A DNA stretch of 64,000 nt from Pseudomonadota bacterium (GCA_021845595.1 JAJZVV010000008.1:62001-126000), one strand, 5' to 3'; counted from the stretch's first letter, positions 54,666-63,458 are shown. Program-made: numbers and translations. Notes: a model not told the origin generated them from the sequence alone.

Positions 54666-55406
54666 TCAGGCGCGACGGCGGCGGCGGGCCATGCCGAGGC
54701 CGATGACGCCGGTCGCCAGCAGCGCCAGGCTCGCCGGCTCGGGGGCCGCGACGGTCTGGCGGTTGAGCATCTCGGCGCCGACCGTGACATTGCCGGTGCC
54801 GGTCTCGGTGACGACGAAGAACTGATCGGCGGGCAGGTTGTTCACCGACTGCACGACGCTGCCGCTGCCGGGATTGGTCAGGGTTGCCAGCACCGTGAGC
54901 TTGGTGAGATCGAGGCTGCTGGTGCTGAACGCACCGCTGTAGGCGCTGATGGTCGCCGTCTCGCCGGCTTGGATCGACCCGATCGAAATGCTGGTCGGGG
55001 CGTAGCCGGCGCTGAGGGCGGCGCGGTTGTCGAGCAGGAGATAGGTGCCCTTGGCGACTTCCCAGTCTGGATCGGACCCCGTGGAGGTGGAGCTGGCGCC
55101 GAGACCGGCTTCGCCGCCGGTGAACGTGCCCTGCTTCTGCGTTACCCAGCCGCCGACGGCGAGGCCAGGGGTGTCGGACAGATGGTAGGCATCGGCGCTC
55201 AGCGTCACGCCCCCGGTGGTGAAGCTCTGGGCATTGGTGCCGAGCACGCCGGTGATGGTCTCGCTCCGGCCATTGGCGACCATGGAGCCGAAATCGAAGG
55301 TCAAAGCGTCGGCGCGCGCGGCGCCCGGCTGCAGTGTGAAGCCGGCCGCAACGCCGATGGCGATGGCGGCGGCGGTGCGCGCGGCGCGCCCGAAATGGTG
55401 GCTCAT
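54666..55406 (-). CDS. PEP-CTERM sorting domain protein
   Basis: A 246-residue secreted protein. GAGAGGGGATC precedes the ATG ending 55406. The signal peptide spans residues ~8-33 (RTAAAIAIGVAAGFTLQPGAARA). A beta-rich mature part (LTFDFGSMVANGRSETITGVLGTNAQSFTTGGVTLSADAYHLSD) resembles other PEP-CTERM exoproteins. The tail APEPASLALLATGVIGLGMA plus RRRRRA is a canonical exosortase signal. Confidence 0.85.
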   Translation of the reverse strand: MSHHFGRAARTAAAIAIGVAAGFTLQPGAARADALTFDFGSMVANGRSETITGVLGTNAQSFTTGGVTLSADAYHLSDTPGLAVGGWVTQKQGTFTGGEAGLGASSTSTGSDPDWEVAKGTYLLLDNRAALSAGYAPTSISIGSIQAGETATISAYSGAFSTSSLDLTKLTVLATLTNPGSGSVVQSVNNLPADQFFVVTETGTGNVTVGAEMLNRQTVAAPEPASLALLATGVIGLGMARRRRRA

Positions 55407-55470
55407 GATCCCCTCTCCCACGTTGACGTCGCCCCGCCCGGTTGGCGCTCGCGACGGCCGCACGCTTGGT

Positions 55471-55498
55471 GCGACAATCTAAAAAATTAGATAGTCGC
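55471..55498. promoter_or_regulatory. Extended palindrome in the PEP-CTERM/dioxygenase divergent region
   Basis: GCGACaATCTAA-AAAA-TTAGATaGTCGC: two 12-bp arms with one mismatch and a 4-bp spacer, in an AT-rich gap between the divergent genes starting at 55406 and 55606. It is typical of a homodimeric regulator operator or an UP-like promoter element. No adjacent regulator is present. Confidence 0.5.
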
Positions 55499-55605
55499 AT
55501 CGAGTGATCATGACAAGCGAAAAGTTTCTAAATTGATAATGGAGCCGAGGCGACAGACAGGCTATCCAGACCGCGCCGACCGCCAACGGCCCAGGGAGAG
55601 AAACC

Positions 55606-56445
55606 GTGCCCGCAGAAGCGCTTCAGATCCACCCGCTCGCCGGCTCGATCGGCGCGGAAATCCTCGGCATCGATCTCGCCGCCGACCTCACCGCCGAGAC
55701 CGTCGCCGCCCTGCGCGCCGCGCTGCTCGAGCACCTCGTCATCGTCTTCCGCGACCAGCGGCTGGATCCCGCCGCGTTCGTCACCTTCGCCGGGCGGTTC
55801 GGTACCCCGGTGGAATACCCGTTCGTGCGCGGGCTCGACGGGTTTCCGGTCATCACCCCGGTGATCAAGCGCGAGCACGAGACGGTGAATTTCGGCGGCA
55901 TCTGGCACTCGGACACGGCCTATCTGGAGACCCCGCCGCTCGGCACCATGCTGCTCGCCCGCGAGGTTCCGCCCCGCGGCGGGGACACGCTGTTCGCCAA
56001 CATGTATGCCGCCTACGAGGCGCTCTCCCCGGCCCTGCGCGCCGTGCTCGACGGGCTGCGCGCGGTCAACAGTTCGGCCCGCGCCGACGTCTCGCGCACC
56101 CGCGAGGACCGCATCCGCGATACGCCGAGCGAACAGGCCAATCAGGTGTTCGAGGCCGCGCATCCGGTGGCGCGCACCCATCCGGAGACCGGCCGGCGGG
56201 CGCTCTACGTCAATGTCGCCCATACCGCGCGGTTCGACGGCATGACCGAGGCGGAGAGCGCCGGGCTGCTGTCCTATCTCTTCGCCCACCAGGTGCGGCC
56301 GGAATTCACCTGCCGTGTCCGCTGGGAGCCGGGCACGCTGGCCTTCTGGGACAACCGCGCCGCCCAGCACAATCCGGTGAACGACTATCACGGCTACCGC
56401 CGCGTCATGCACCGCATCACCCTCGCCGGCGACCGGCCGCGCTGA
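55606..56445 (+). CDS. Alpha-ketoglutarate-dependent dioxygenase, TauD/TfdA family
   Basis: A 279-residue Fe(II)/2-oxoglutarate oxygenase. The facial triad is His101 and Asp103 (WHSDTAYLETPP) plus His269 (RRVMHRITLAGD), with NRAAQHNPVNDYHGYRR before it. FRDQRLDPAAFVTFAGRFG is the usual N-terminal block. Taurine, 2,4-D, alkylsulfate and other substrates are all known for the family, so the substrate is open. The GTG at 55606 has GGGAGAGA upstream. No sulfonate transporter is adjacent. Confidence 0.87.
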   Translation: MPAEALQIHPLAGSIGAEILGIDLAADLTAETVAALRAALLEHLVIVFRDQRLDPAAFVTFAGRFGTPVEYPFVRGLDGFPVITPVIKREHETVNFGGIWHSDTAYLETPPLGTMLLAREVPPRGGDTLFANMYAAYEALSPALRAVLDGLRAVNSSARADVSRTREDRIRDTPSEQANQVFEAAHPVARTHPETGRRALYVNVAHTARFDGMTEAESAGLLSYLFAHQVRPEFTCRVRWEPGTLAFWDNRAAQHNPVNDYHGYRRVMHRITLAGDRPR

Positions 56446-56451
56446 GGCGGC

Positions 56452-57525
56452 TCAGCGTCGGACGGCGCCGCGGCCGCCGGCCGCGAATTCGTTGAGCAGG
56501 GTCAGGCCGACGCCGAGCAGCACGGGACCGAGGAAAATCCCCAGAAGCCCGAAGGCGAGCACGCCACCGAGCACCCCGAGCACGGTGAGCAGGAAGGGCA
56601 GCCGCGCGCCGCGGGCGATGAAATAGGGCCGGATGATGTGGTCGAGCCCGCTGACCACCACGGTGCCGTAGATGGCCAGAAAAACACCGTGCCCGGTGCG
56701 GCCCGAGACCAGTAGCCACAGCGTCGCCGGCACCCAGACCAGCGGCGCGCCGACCGGCAACAGCGCCAGCAGGCCGGCGAGGCTCCCGAGCAGCGCCGCG
56801 CGCGGCATTTCGGACAGCCACAGGCCGACATAGGTCAGCAATCCCTGCACCAGCGCATTGCCGAGAATGCCGTAGACCGTACCCCGCACGGCAAGCCCGG
56901 TGACACTGATGAGCCGATCCGAATAGGCGCCGGCGATGCGCCCGAGGATGGCGTGCAGGCTGCCGGTCATCGACTCGCCATAGACATAGAAGAAAAAGCT
57001 GATGAACAAGGCGAAGCCGAAGCTGACCACGCCGTGGGCGATGCGCAGCACCACGGTCAGGCTGCCCTCGGCAATGGCACCGAAATAGGGGCGGAAGAAC
57101 TCGCCCATCGAGCTGAGATCGTCGGCCCAGTGCTGCCAGAGATCGGCCATCCCCGGCCCGGCCAGCGGCACGTCGGCGAGCCAGGCCGGCGGGCCGGGCA
57201 GGCCTTCCTGCAGCGAGCCCTGGAGCAGGGCGCGCAGGTGCGCGAGATCCTTGGCCCCGGCGGGGATCGCCAGGGCCAGCGGCAGAACCACGACGATGCC
57301 CGCCAGCAGCACCATCAGCAGGGCGGCCGAAACCCGGTCCAGCCCGATCCGGCGCAGTTGGCGGAACAGCGGCCAAGTGGAGAATACCAGGATCGCCGCC
57401 CACAGCAGCGCCGAAAAGAACGGATAGAGGACGTAGCCGCAGCCCAGCGCGATGCTGAGCAGCAGAATCCCCAGCAGGATGCGCTCGGCAACCAACCGCC
57501 CCTGGACCCCTGCACCGTCCGGCAC
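56452..57525 (-). CDS. AI-2E/PerM family membrane protein
   Basis: A 357-residue inner-membrane protein of the AI-2E transporter (PerM/YdiK/TqsA) family. Two N-terminal helix pairs (RILLGILLLSIALGCGYVLYPFF, SALLMVLLAGIVVVLPLAL), a soluble central part, and the conserved C-terminal block LTYVGLWLSEMPRAALLGSLAGLLALLPVGAPLVWVPATLWLL followed by DHIIRPYFIARGARLPFLL. Members export small solutes or Na+/H+, and the autoinducer assignment is not general. The GTG ending 57525 follows GGAGGGAGGG. Confidence 0.86.
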   Translation of the reverse strand: MPDGAGVQGRLVAERILLGILLLSIALGCGYVLYPFFSALLWAAILVFSTWPLFRQLRRIGLDRVSAALLMVLLAGIVVVLPLALAIPAGAKDLAHLRALLQGSLQEGLPGPPAWLADVPLAGPGMADLWQHWADDLSSMGEFFRPYFGAIAEGSLTVVLRIAHGVVSFGFALFISFFFYVYGESMTGSLHAILGRIAGAYSDRLISVTGLAVRGTVYGILGNALVQGLLTYVGLWLSEMPRAALLGSLAGLLALLPVGAPLVWVPATLWLLVSGRTGHGVFLAIYGTVVVSGLDHIIRPYFIARGARLPFLLTVLGVLGGVLAFGLLGIFLGPVLLGVGLTLLNEFAAGGRGAVRR

Positions 57526-57609
57526 CGTCCCTCCCTCCCGCTGTCTCGAACGGCACCCCGTTCCGCGGGCGCATCGGCGCACGGCGCGTTGCGCCGGTCA
57601 AGCGCGGCC

Positions 57610-57665
57610 GGCCCGACGCGACCGGCCCGACGCGACCGGCCCGACGCGACCGGCCCGACGCGACC
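57610..57665 (+). repeat. Four perfect copies of a 14-bp tandem repeat
   Basis: GGCCCGACGCGACC is repeated four times without change at 57610-57623, 57624-57637, 57638-57651 and 57652-57665, in the 247-bp divergent gap between the PerM-like gene and hyi. No gene covers it. It may vary in copy number or act as clustered binding sites (a GACGCGAC core every 14 bp). Confidence 0.9.
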
Positions 57666-57772
57666 GGTGAGGGCAATTCCATACCAGGCACGCTTCGTCT
57701 AGGGTGCGGTGCCGCAATCGCCGGTGGGGGCCCGCGCCCGACACCGGCCGCCGACCCGGGAGGAACAACACC

Positions 57773-58552
57773 ATGCCGCGCTTTTGTGCCAACCTGTCGA
57801 TGATGTTCAACGAGGTGCCGTTCCTGGACCGCTTCGCGCGCGCCGCCGCGGCCGGGTTCAAGGGCGTCGAGTTCCTCTTCCCCTACGACCATCCGGCCGC
57901 CGAATTGCGCGCCCGGCTCGATGCCAACGGGCTCGAACAGGTGCTGTTCAACGCCCCGCCGGGAGATTTCACCGCCGGCGAGCGCGGCATCGCCTGCCTG
58001 CCCGGGCGGGTGACGGAGTTCCGCGACGGCATCAAGCGCGCGCTGGACTACGCCGCCGCCCTCGGCTGCCGGCGGCTGCACGTCATGGCCGGCCTCGCCC
58101 CGGCCGGCACGCCGTGGGAGACGCTGACCACCCTCTACGTCACCAATCTCGCCTGGGCGGCGGAGCAGACGGCGGCGGCCGGCGTCCGGCTGCTGATCGA
58201 GCCGATCAACCACCGCGACATTCCGGGCTATCTGCTCAACACCGTCGAACAGGGCGCGGCGATCGTCGAGGCGCTCGGGCGCGAGCGGGTGGCGCTGCAG
58301 TTCGACATCTATCACTGCCAGATCACCGAGGGCGACGTCACCCGGCGGATGCAGACCCTGCTGCCGGTGATCGGCCATATGCAGCTCGCCGACGTCCCCG
58401 ACCGCCACGAGCCGGGCACCGGCGAGATCGGCTGGGACTATGTGTTCCGCCGCATCGACGCAATCGGCTACCGGGAGTGGGTGGGGTGCGAATATCGGCC
58501 GGCGGGAGACACCATGGCCGGACTCGCCTGGCGCGAGCGTTTTGGGGTTTAA
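57773..58552 (+). CDS. hyi: Hydroxypyruvate isomerase Hyi-like (TIM-barrel)
   Basis: A 259-residue xylose-isomerase-like TIM-barrel protein. MPRFCANLSMMFNEVPFLDRF and GFKGVEFLFPYDH are the Hyi start, followed by LFNAPPGDFTAGERGIACLPG, LLIEPINHRDIPGYLLNT (metal Glu), LQFDIYHCQITEGD, IGHMQLADVPDRHEPGTGEIGWDYVF and GCEYRPAG. It interconverts hydroxypyruvate and tartronate semialdehyde. GGGAGG lies before the ATG at 57773. Neighbouring glyoxylate carboligase genes are absent. Confidence 0.88.
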   Translation: MPRFCANLSMMFNEVPFLDRFARAAAAGFKGVEFLFPYDHPAAELRARLDANGLEQVLFNAPPGDFTAGERGIACLPGRVTEFRDGIKRALDYAAALGCRRLHVMAGLAPAGTPWETLTTLYVTNLAWAAEQTAAAGVRLLIEPINHRDIPGYLLNTVEQGAAIVEALGRERVALQFDIYHCQITEGDVTRRMQTLLPVIGHMQLADVPDRHEPGTGEIGWDYVFRRIDAIGYREWVGCEYRPAGDTMAGLAWRERFGV

Positions 58553-58730
58553 CCCCAACGGCGTGACGCGGAAATCGAGCAATCGTTACCGACGCGCAAG
58601 CAATGCCTCTTGTATGACGTGGGTCCGATGAATTATACCGTGTGAGTCGCGATTCTGAGATTTGGATGAGCTCGGACGGAAAACCCGCCCCGGCTGGTAA
58701 CGTTCCGGCCGCGCTTTGGGGAATAGAAGC

Positions 58731-59621
58731 ATGCGCTTCACGGATATCGGTCAACAGCTGCGAGCCTATCGCCTCGAATCGGGCCTGAGGGCCGAGGAGA
58801 TCGCCGCTCGGCTCGGCGTCTCGCGCGCCGCGCTCTATCGCTACGAAAAGGGCGAGGTGATCAAGCTCGACACGGTGAAGCGGCTGGCCGAACTGCTGAA
58901 AATCTCACCGCTGTCGCTGCTCGGGATCGGTGTCGAGTACTATAATCGTGCCGCCGGATTCCTCGAGCGGCTGCGCCAGGTCGAGGAGACCGCCGACCAG
59001 ATTCTGCAGGTCAACGGCGCGCTCTGCTACCTGGTCACGTCGGACGCCTACGATGCCACCCTCGCCGAGGCCTTCGCCGAGGCCGCCGAGCGCGCCAGCG
59101 GCGAGCGCGACCGCGCCGCCCAGCGCGCGGTGCTGGACCAGGTGCTGAGCCTGCTCACGACACGCAAGCGCATGTATGCGTCGCGCCGCCCCGGCATCAT
59201 CGCCATGCTCTCCACCGGCGGGATCGAGCGGCTGCTCGCGCTCGGCATCGCCGGCGCCCTGCCGCTGTCGGACCGGCTGCGCGGGGCCTGCCGCCAGATC
59301 GCCGCCGCCGAGATCGAGAACATCGCCAACCTGATCGAGGCCGAGCCGATGGGGCTGCAATTCGGCCTGATCCCGGACGGCGCCGAGCAGGTCGGCAGCT
59401 TCCAGGTGCTGCGCGCGCGGGACCGCGCCACCCTCGTGGTCAACCCCTTCCCGTCGGACATGCATCCCGGCGCGCAGATCGGCGTGGCCATGGTGACCAG
59501 CGCCGACGAGGCGATCGCCGCGCATCAGCGCGTCGCCGAGCAGAACTGGCGCGAGGCCGCCAAGGGCGCCGCCGCCGCCGCGCGGGTGCGCGCCATGCTC
59601 GCCGCCCACAAGGTGGGATAG
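58731..59621 (+). CDS. XRE-family (Cro/CI-type HTH) transcriptional regulator
   Basis: A 296-residue protein. Residues ~3-58 are a helix-turn-helix: FTDIGQQLRAYRLESGLRAEEIAARLGVSRAALYRYEKGEVIKLDTVKRLAELL. The following ~235 residues are helical (GVEYYNRAAGFLERLRQVEETADQILQVNG) with no ligand domain I can name, longer than simple Cro-like proteins. It is stand-alone, with an AT-richer 178-bp leader, so its targets are not evident. The ATG at 58731 follows GGGGAAT. Confidence 0.82.
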   Translation: MRFTDIGQQLRAYRLESGLRAEEIAARLGVSRAALYRYEKGEVIKLDTVKRLAELLKISPLSLLGIGVEYYNRAAGFLERLRQVEETADQILQVNGALCYLVTSDAYDATLAEAFAEAAERASGERDRAAQRAVLDQVLSLLTTRKRMYASRRPGIIAMLSTGGIERLLALGIAGALPLSDRLRGACRQIAAAEIENIANLIEAEPMGLQFGLIPDGAEQVGSFQVLRARDRATLVVNPFPSDMHPGAQIGVAMVTSADEAIAAHQRVAEQNWREAAKGAAAAARVRAMLAAHKVG

Positions 59622-59680
59622 CGCGCGATGACCGGAGGCGAACGCGCCGTAGGTCTGAATCGCGCGATCAGACAAAGAGT

Positions 59681-59722
59681 TAGAGCAAGGCTCGCAGGCG
59701 GACGCGAGCGCGGGGCGCTCTA
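59681..59722. repeat. Degenerate TAGAGC-bounded palindrome
   Basis: TAGAGC (59681-59686) pairs with GCTCTA (59717-59722), and an inner GCTCGC (59690-59695) pairs with GCGAGC (59704-59709). The flanks match the elements at 46084 and 53483, while the interior is different. It lies between the XRE regulator and the Nudix gene. Confidence 0.55.
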
Positions 59723-59785
59723 GCCACGGTCGAGAGGCCGAGCGGCGGGCTTGGGGCCGGCGCCCCGGCGGTCTATCGTTCGCCG

Positions 59786-60430
59786 ATGACCCTGCCCCTG
59801 CCCGCCCATCCCGATCTGGTCGTCGATTCGCGGCTCACCGTCTGGGACGGGCGCTTCCCGCTCGAACTGGTGCGTTTCCGCAACCGCCGCTTCGACGGCG
59901 CCCTCTCCGGCCAGCGCAGCTGGGAACTGTGGCGCCGCGGCCGGGCCGGCGCGGTGCTGCCCTACGATCCGGCCGCCGACGCCGTCGTGCTGATCGAGCA
60001 GTTCCGCCTGCCCGCCCTCGCCGCCGGCGTCGATCCGGTGATGCTCGAGGTTCCCGCCGGGCTGTGCGACGGGACCGAGTCGGCCGAGGAGACGATCCGC
60101 CGCGAGGCCACCGAGGAGACCGGGCTGACGCTCGGCCGTCTGCTGCCGATCGGCGACTACGTGCTGAGCCCCGGCGGCTGCGACGAGCGCGTCGCCCTGT
60201 TCGCCGGCGAGGTCCGCGCCCCCGCCGCCGATGCCGCCGGGTTTGCCGCGCTCGGCGGGCTGGCCGACGAGCACGAGGATATCCGCGTCCTGGTCTGGCC
60301 GGCGGCCCGCGCCATCGAGGCGGCGCTGGAGGGCGGCGTCGCCAATGCCGTCACCGCCATCGCCCTCCTCTGGCTTGCCGCGCGGCGGCCGTGGCTGCGC
60401 GCCCAATGGGCGGGCAGCAGCGGGATCTGA
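59786..60430 (+). CDS. Nudix hydrolase, ADP-ribose diphosphatase type
   Basis: A 214-residue Nudix enzyme. The Nudix box G-x5-E-x7-REAxEExGL lies at residues 92-114 (GLCDGTESAEETIRREATEETGL). The upstream VLIEQFRLPAL...PVMLEVPAGLCDGT and downstream YVLSPGGCDERVALFAGEV follow the ADP-ribose pyrophosphatase (NudF/AspP) pattern. It should cut ADP-ribose to AMP and ribose 5-phosphate. The next gene starts 46 bp downstream. Confidence 0.87.
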   Translation: MTLPLPAHPDLVVDSRLTVWDGRFPLELVRFRNRRFDGALSGQRSWELWRRGRAGAVLPYDPAADAVVLIEQFRLPALAAGVDPVMLEVPAGLCDGTESAEETIRREATEETGLTLGRLLPIGDYVLSPGGCDERVALFAGEVRAPAADAAGFAALGGLADEHEDIRVLVWPAARAIEAALEGGVANAVTAIALLWLAARRPWLRAQWAGSSGI

Positions 60431-60476
60431 TAGGCTCTCGAGCCTCCGGGCGGGCGCGATCGAGGCAGGACGAGAC

Positions 60477-61373
60477 ATGACGGCTCAAGGCACGAACCCA
60501 AGCGGAGGCACGATGCACCCCCTGGTCAGCACGGACTGGCTCGCCGAACATCTCGGCGCGCCCGATCTGGTGGTTTTCGACGCCAGCTGGTACCTGCCCA
60601 ACGAGCCCAAGGACCCGCGGGCCGAGTTCCGCAGCGCGCATATCCCCACGGCGCGGTTCTTCGACATCGACGCGGTCGCGGATCCGGACAGCGACCTGCC
60701 GCACATGGTACCGAGCGCCGGCCGCTTCGCGCGGCTCATGGGCGCGCTCGGCGTGTCCAACGCATCACGGATCGTCTTCTACGACCAGAAGGGCATTTCC
60801 ACCGCCGCGCGCGGCTGGTGGATGATGGGCTTGTTCGGCCACGACCAGGCCGCGGTGCTCGATGGCGGCCTGCCGAAATGGCGCGCCGAGGGCCGCGCGA
60901 TCGAGATCGGCGAGCCGCCCGCCCCGGCGGCGCGCGATTTCCTGCCGTGCCTGCGCGCTGGCCGGCTGCGCGGCGTCGGCGACATGCTGCGCAATGTGGC
61001 GAGCGGCGAGGAGCTGGTGCTGGATGCCCGCGCCGCCGCGCGCTTCCACGCCGAGGCACCCGAGCCGCGCCCGGGGCTGCCGTCCGGCCACATTCCCGGC
61101 AGCCGGTCGCTGCCCTATGGCGAGGTGCTGGTCGGCGGCCAGACGCTGCTGCCGCCCGAGGCGCTGCGCGCCCGCTTCGCGCGCGAGGGCGTGGACGGCA
61201 GCCGGCCGGTGGTGACGAGCTGCGGCAGTGGCGTCTCCGCCGCAGTGCTGACGCTCGCCATGGCCCATGCCGGGCTGCCGAGCGGCGCGCTCTATGACGG
61301 CTCGTGGACCGAATGGGCGAGCCGCCCGGATACGCCGAAAGCACCGCTCCAGGGGACGGCCGACCATGGCTGA
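60477..61373 (+). CDS. sseA: 3-mercaptopyruvate sulfurtransferase SseA
   Basis: A 298-residue protein of two rhodanese domains. Domain 1 (residues ~10-150) contains FDASWYLPNEPKDPRAEFRSAHIPTARFFDIDAVAD, and domain 2 (~165-290) has the active-site loop CGSGVSA with the catalytic Cys249. The CGSGV(S/T)A loop marks mercaptopyruvate sulfurtransferases rather than thiosulfate rhodaneses. The start may be ATG 60477 or 60513 (MHPLVSTDWL). The metC-like gene overlaps its stop by 8 bp, tying it to sulfur amino-acid metabolism. Confidence 0.9.
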   Translation: MTAQGTNPSGGTMHPLVSTDWLAEHLGAPDLVVFDASWYLPNEPKDPRAEFRSAHIPTARFFDIDAVADPDSDLPHMVPSAGRFARLMGALGVSNASRIVFYDQKGISTAARGWWMMGLFGHDQAAVLDGGLPKWRAEGRAIEIGEPPAPAARDFLPCLRAGRLRGVGDMLRNVASGEELVLDARAAARFHAEAPEPRPGLPSGHIPGSRSLPYGEVLVGGQTLLPPEALRARFAREGVDGSRPVVTSCGSGVSAAVLTLAMAHAGLPSGALYDGSWTEWASRPDTPKAPLQGTADHG

Positions 61374-62556
61374 CGCGTCGGACCGGCTCGGCCGGGACAC
61401 CCACCTGACCCATCTCGGCCGCGCCGGGGTCCGCGCCGAGGGCTTCGTCAACCCGCCGCTGGTGCGCGGCTCGACCGTGCTGCACGCCGATTGCGCGGCG
61501 CGCACCGAGGCCGGGCGCAAGCGCTTCGACCAGGCGCTGGTCTATGGGCTGCTCGGCACCCCGACCCATTTCGCGCTGGAGGACGCGATCGCCGCGATCG
61601 AGGGCGGCACGCGCTGCCAGATCGTCTCCTCCGGCCTCGCCGCGATCACCGTACCGCTGCTCGCCTATCTCGGCGCCGGCGAGCATTGCCTGGTGCCGGA
61701 CAGCGTCTACGGCCCGAGCCGGCACTTCTGCGACACGATGCTGCGCCGGCTCGGCGTGGAGACGACGTACTACGTCCCGACCATCGGCGCCGACGCGCTC
61801 GCCGGGCTGATCCGGCCCGAGACGCGCGTGCTGTTCCTGGAAAGCCCCGGCAGCCACAGTTTCGAGATGCAGGACGTGCCGGCCCTGGCCGCGGTGGCGC
61901 GGGCGCGCGGGCTCGCGGTGCTGATGGATAATACCTGGGGCATCCAGACCTTCCAGCCCTTCCGCCATGGCGTCGACGTCTCGATCCAGGCGCTGACGAA
62001 ATATATCGGCGGCCACTCGGACCTCGTGCTCGGCGCCGTCACCACCGCCGACCCGGCGCATTGGGAGCGTATCCGCGCCGCGGCGACGACGCTCGGCCAG
62101 TATGCCAGCCCGGACGATTGCTGGCTGGCGCTGCGCGGGCTGCGCACGCTCGGCGTGCGGCTGCGCCAGCAGGCGGCGGCCGGGCTGACGGTCGCGCGGT
62201 GGTTGGCGGCGCGGCCGGAGGTGCAGCAGGTGCTCCACCCGGCCCTGCCCGGCGCGCCGGGGCACGACATCTGGCGGCGCGACTATGACGGCGCGTGCAG
62301 TCTGTTCGGTGTCGTCTTCCAGCCCGAGATCACCGTCGAGTCGATGATCGCCATGCTGGACTCGCTCGCCCTGTTCGGCATCGGCGCCTCCTGGGGCGGG
62401 TTCGAGAGCCTCGCCCTGCCGACCACGGGCACGATCCGCCGCAGCGTCTCGCCGCCCCTGCCCGGCCCGGCGGCGCGGTTCCATATCGGGCTGGAGGATA
62501 CCGCCGACCTCATCGCCGATCTCGAGCAGGCGTTCAGCCGGCTGCGTTCTCGCTGA
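61366..62556 (+). CDS. metC: Cystathionine beta-lyase (Cys/Met metabolism PLP enzyme)
   Basis: A 396-residue PLP enzyme of the cystathionine lyase/synthase family. The PLP lysine is Lys212 in LTKYIGGHSDLVLG. Other blocks are YGLLGTPTHFALEDAIAAIEGG, VSSGLAAITVPLLAYLGAGEHCLVPDSVYGP, ESPGSHSFEMQD and DNTWGIQTFQPF. The W/TWG(I/T) and KYxxGHSD patterns favour cystathionine beta-lyase (MetC), which makes homocysteine, pyruvate and ammonia. It overlaps sseA by 8 bp, and its tail overlaps zur by 23 bp. Confidence 0.88.
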   Translation: MADASDRLGRDTHLTHLGRAGVRAEGFVNPPLVRGSTVLHADCAARTEAGRKRFDQALVYGLLGTPTHFALEDAIAAIEGGTRCQIVSSGLAAITVPLLAYLGAGEHCLVPDSVYGPSRHFCDTMLRRLGVETTYYVPTIGADALAGLIRPETRVLFLESPGSHSFEMQDVPALAAVARARGLAVLMDNTWGIQTFQPFRHGVDVSIQALTKYIGGHSDLVLGAVTTADPAHWERIRAAATTLGQYASPDDCWLALRGLRTLGVRLRQQAAAGLTVARWLAARPEVQQVLHPALPGAPGHDIWRRDYDGACSLFGVVFQPEITVESMIAMLDSLALFGIGASWGGFESLALPTTGTIRRSVSPPLPGPAARFHIGLEDTADLIADLEQAFSRLRSR

Positions 62557-63058
62557 GGCGGGCGCACTCGGTGCACAGGCCCTCGGCCTCGACGGTGGCA
62601 CGCGCGAGGCTGAACCCCTGCCCGGCGGCGGCGCGGGCGAGCGCGGCGCTGACTTCGGGGTCGTCGATCTCGGCGACATGGCCGCAGCCGCGGCAGATGA
62701 GGAATTGCGCCGGGTGCCCGCCCTGGTCCTCGGCACCGTGATCCTCGGCGACACAGCCGACGAAGGCCGCGAGCCGTTCGACGCGGTGCACCAGCCCGTG
62801 TTCGAGCAGGAAGTCCAGCGCCCGATAGACGGTCGGCGGCGCCGCGCCGGCCCGCGCCGCGCGCAGCCGGTCCAGCAGGTCATAGGCGCCGACCGGTGCC
62901 TCGGCCTCCAGGATGAAGCCGAGCACGAGCCGGCGGATATCGGTCAGCCGCGCGCCGCGCCGGGCGCAGAGCGCGTCCGCCTGCCGGAGCCGGGCCTCGG
63001 TGCGGTGCGCGAACGCCGGCGGGTTGCCATCCTGATGCACCATGCCAGGATAGGCCAT
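62534..63058 (-). CDS. zur: Fur-family regulator, zinc uptake regulator Zur
   Basis: A 174-residue Fur-family repressor. The DNA-binding half contains [65 protein letters not shown], very close to E. coli Zur (AYDLLDLLR...[12 protein letters not shown]). The structural zinc ligands are Cys122/125 (CRGCG) and Cys162/165 (CTEC). Starts at 63058 or 63043 are both possible. It is divergent from hisI with at most 16 bp between them, so they share a promoter region and Zur may control the zinc enzyme HisI. Confidence 0.88.
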   Translation of the reverse strand: MAYPGMVHQDGNPPAFAHRTEARLRQADALCARRGARLTDIRRLVLGFILEAEAPVGAYDLLDRLRAARAGAAPPTVYRALDFLLEHGLVHRVERLAAFVGCVAEDHGAEDQGGHPAQFLICRGCGHVAEIDDPEVSAALARAAAGQGFSLARATVEAEGLCTECARLSENAAG

Positions 63059-63059
63059 C

Positions 63060-63458
63060 ATGGACGATCCCGCCACGCAGAGCCTGCTCGACCAGCTCCA
63101 TTTCGACGCCGGCGGCCTGATCGCCGCCATCGCCCAGCAGCATGACAGCGGCGAGGTGCTGATGCTGGCCTGGATGAACCGCGAGGCCGTGGCCGAAACC
63201 CTCGCCACCGGCCGGGTCTGCTATTTCAGCCGCAGCCGCGGCCGGCTTTGGCGCAAAGGCGAGACCTCCGGCCAGACCCAGCGCCTGGTGGAGCTGCGGC
63301 TGGATTGCGACGGCGACGCGCTGCTGCTGCTGGTGGACCAGCACGGCGTGGCCTGCCACACCGGCCGGCGCTCCTGCTTCTACCGCGCGGTGCGCGATGG
63401 CGCGCTGGCCGAAATCGCCGCCCCGCTGGTGCCGCCGGAAGCGCTCTACGGTCCGTGA
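63060..63458 (+). CDS. hisI: Phosphoribosyl-AMP cyclohydrolase HisI
   Basis: A 132-residue zinc/magnesium enzyme for the third step of histidine synthesis, in the monofunctional form without a HisE domain. Ligands are visible: DCDGDALL (Asp82, Cys83, Asp84, Asp86) and [11 protein letters not shown] (Cys99, Cys106). The substrate block [23 protein letters not shown] is complete. It lies away from other his genes and 1 bp from the zur start, which suggests zinc-linked regulation. Confidence 0.92.
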   Translation: MDDPATQSLLDQLHFDAGGLIAAIAQQHDSGEVLMLAWMNREAVAETLATGRVCYFSRSRGRLWRKGETSGQTQRLVELRLDCDGDALLLLVDQHGVACHTGRRSCFYRAVRDGALAEIAAPLVPPEALYGP

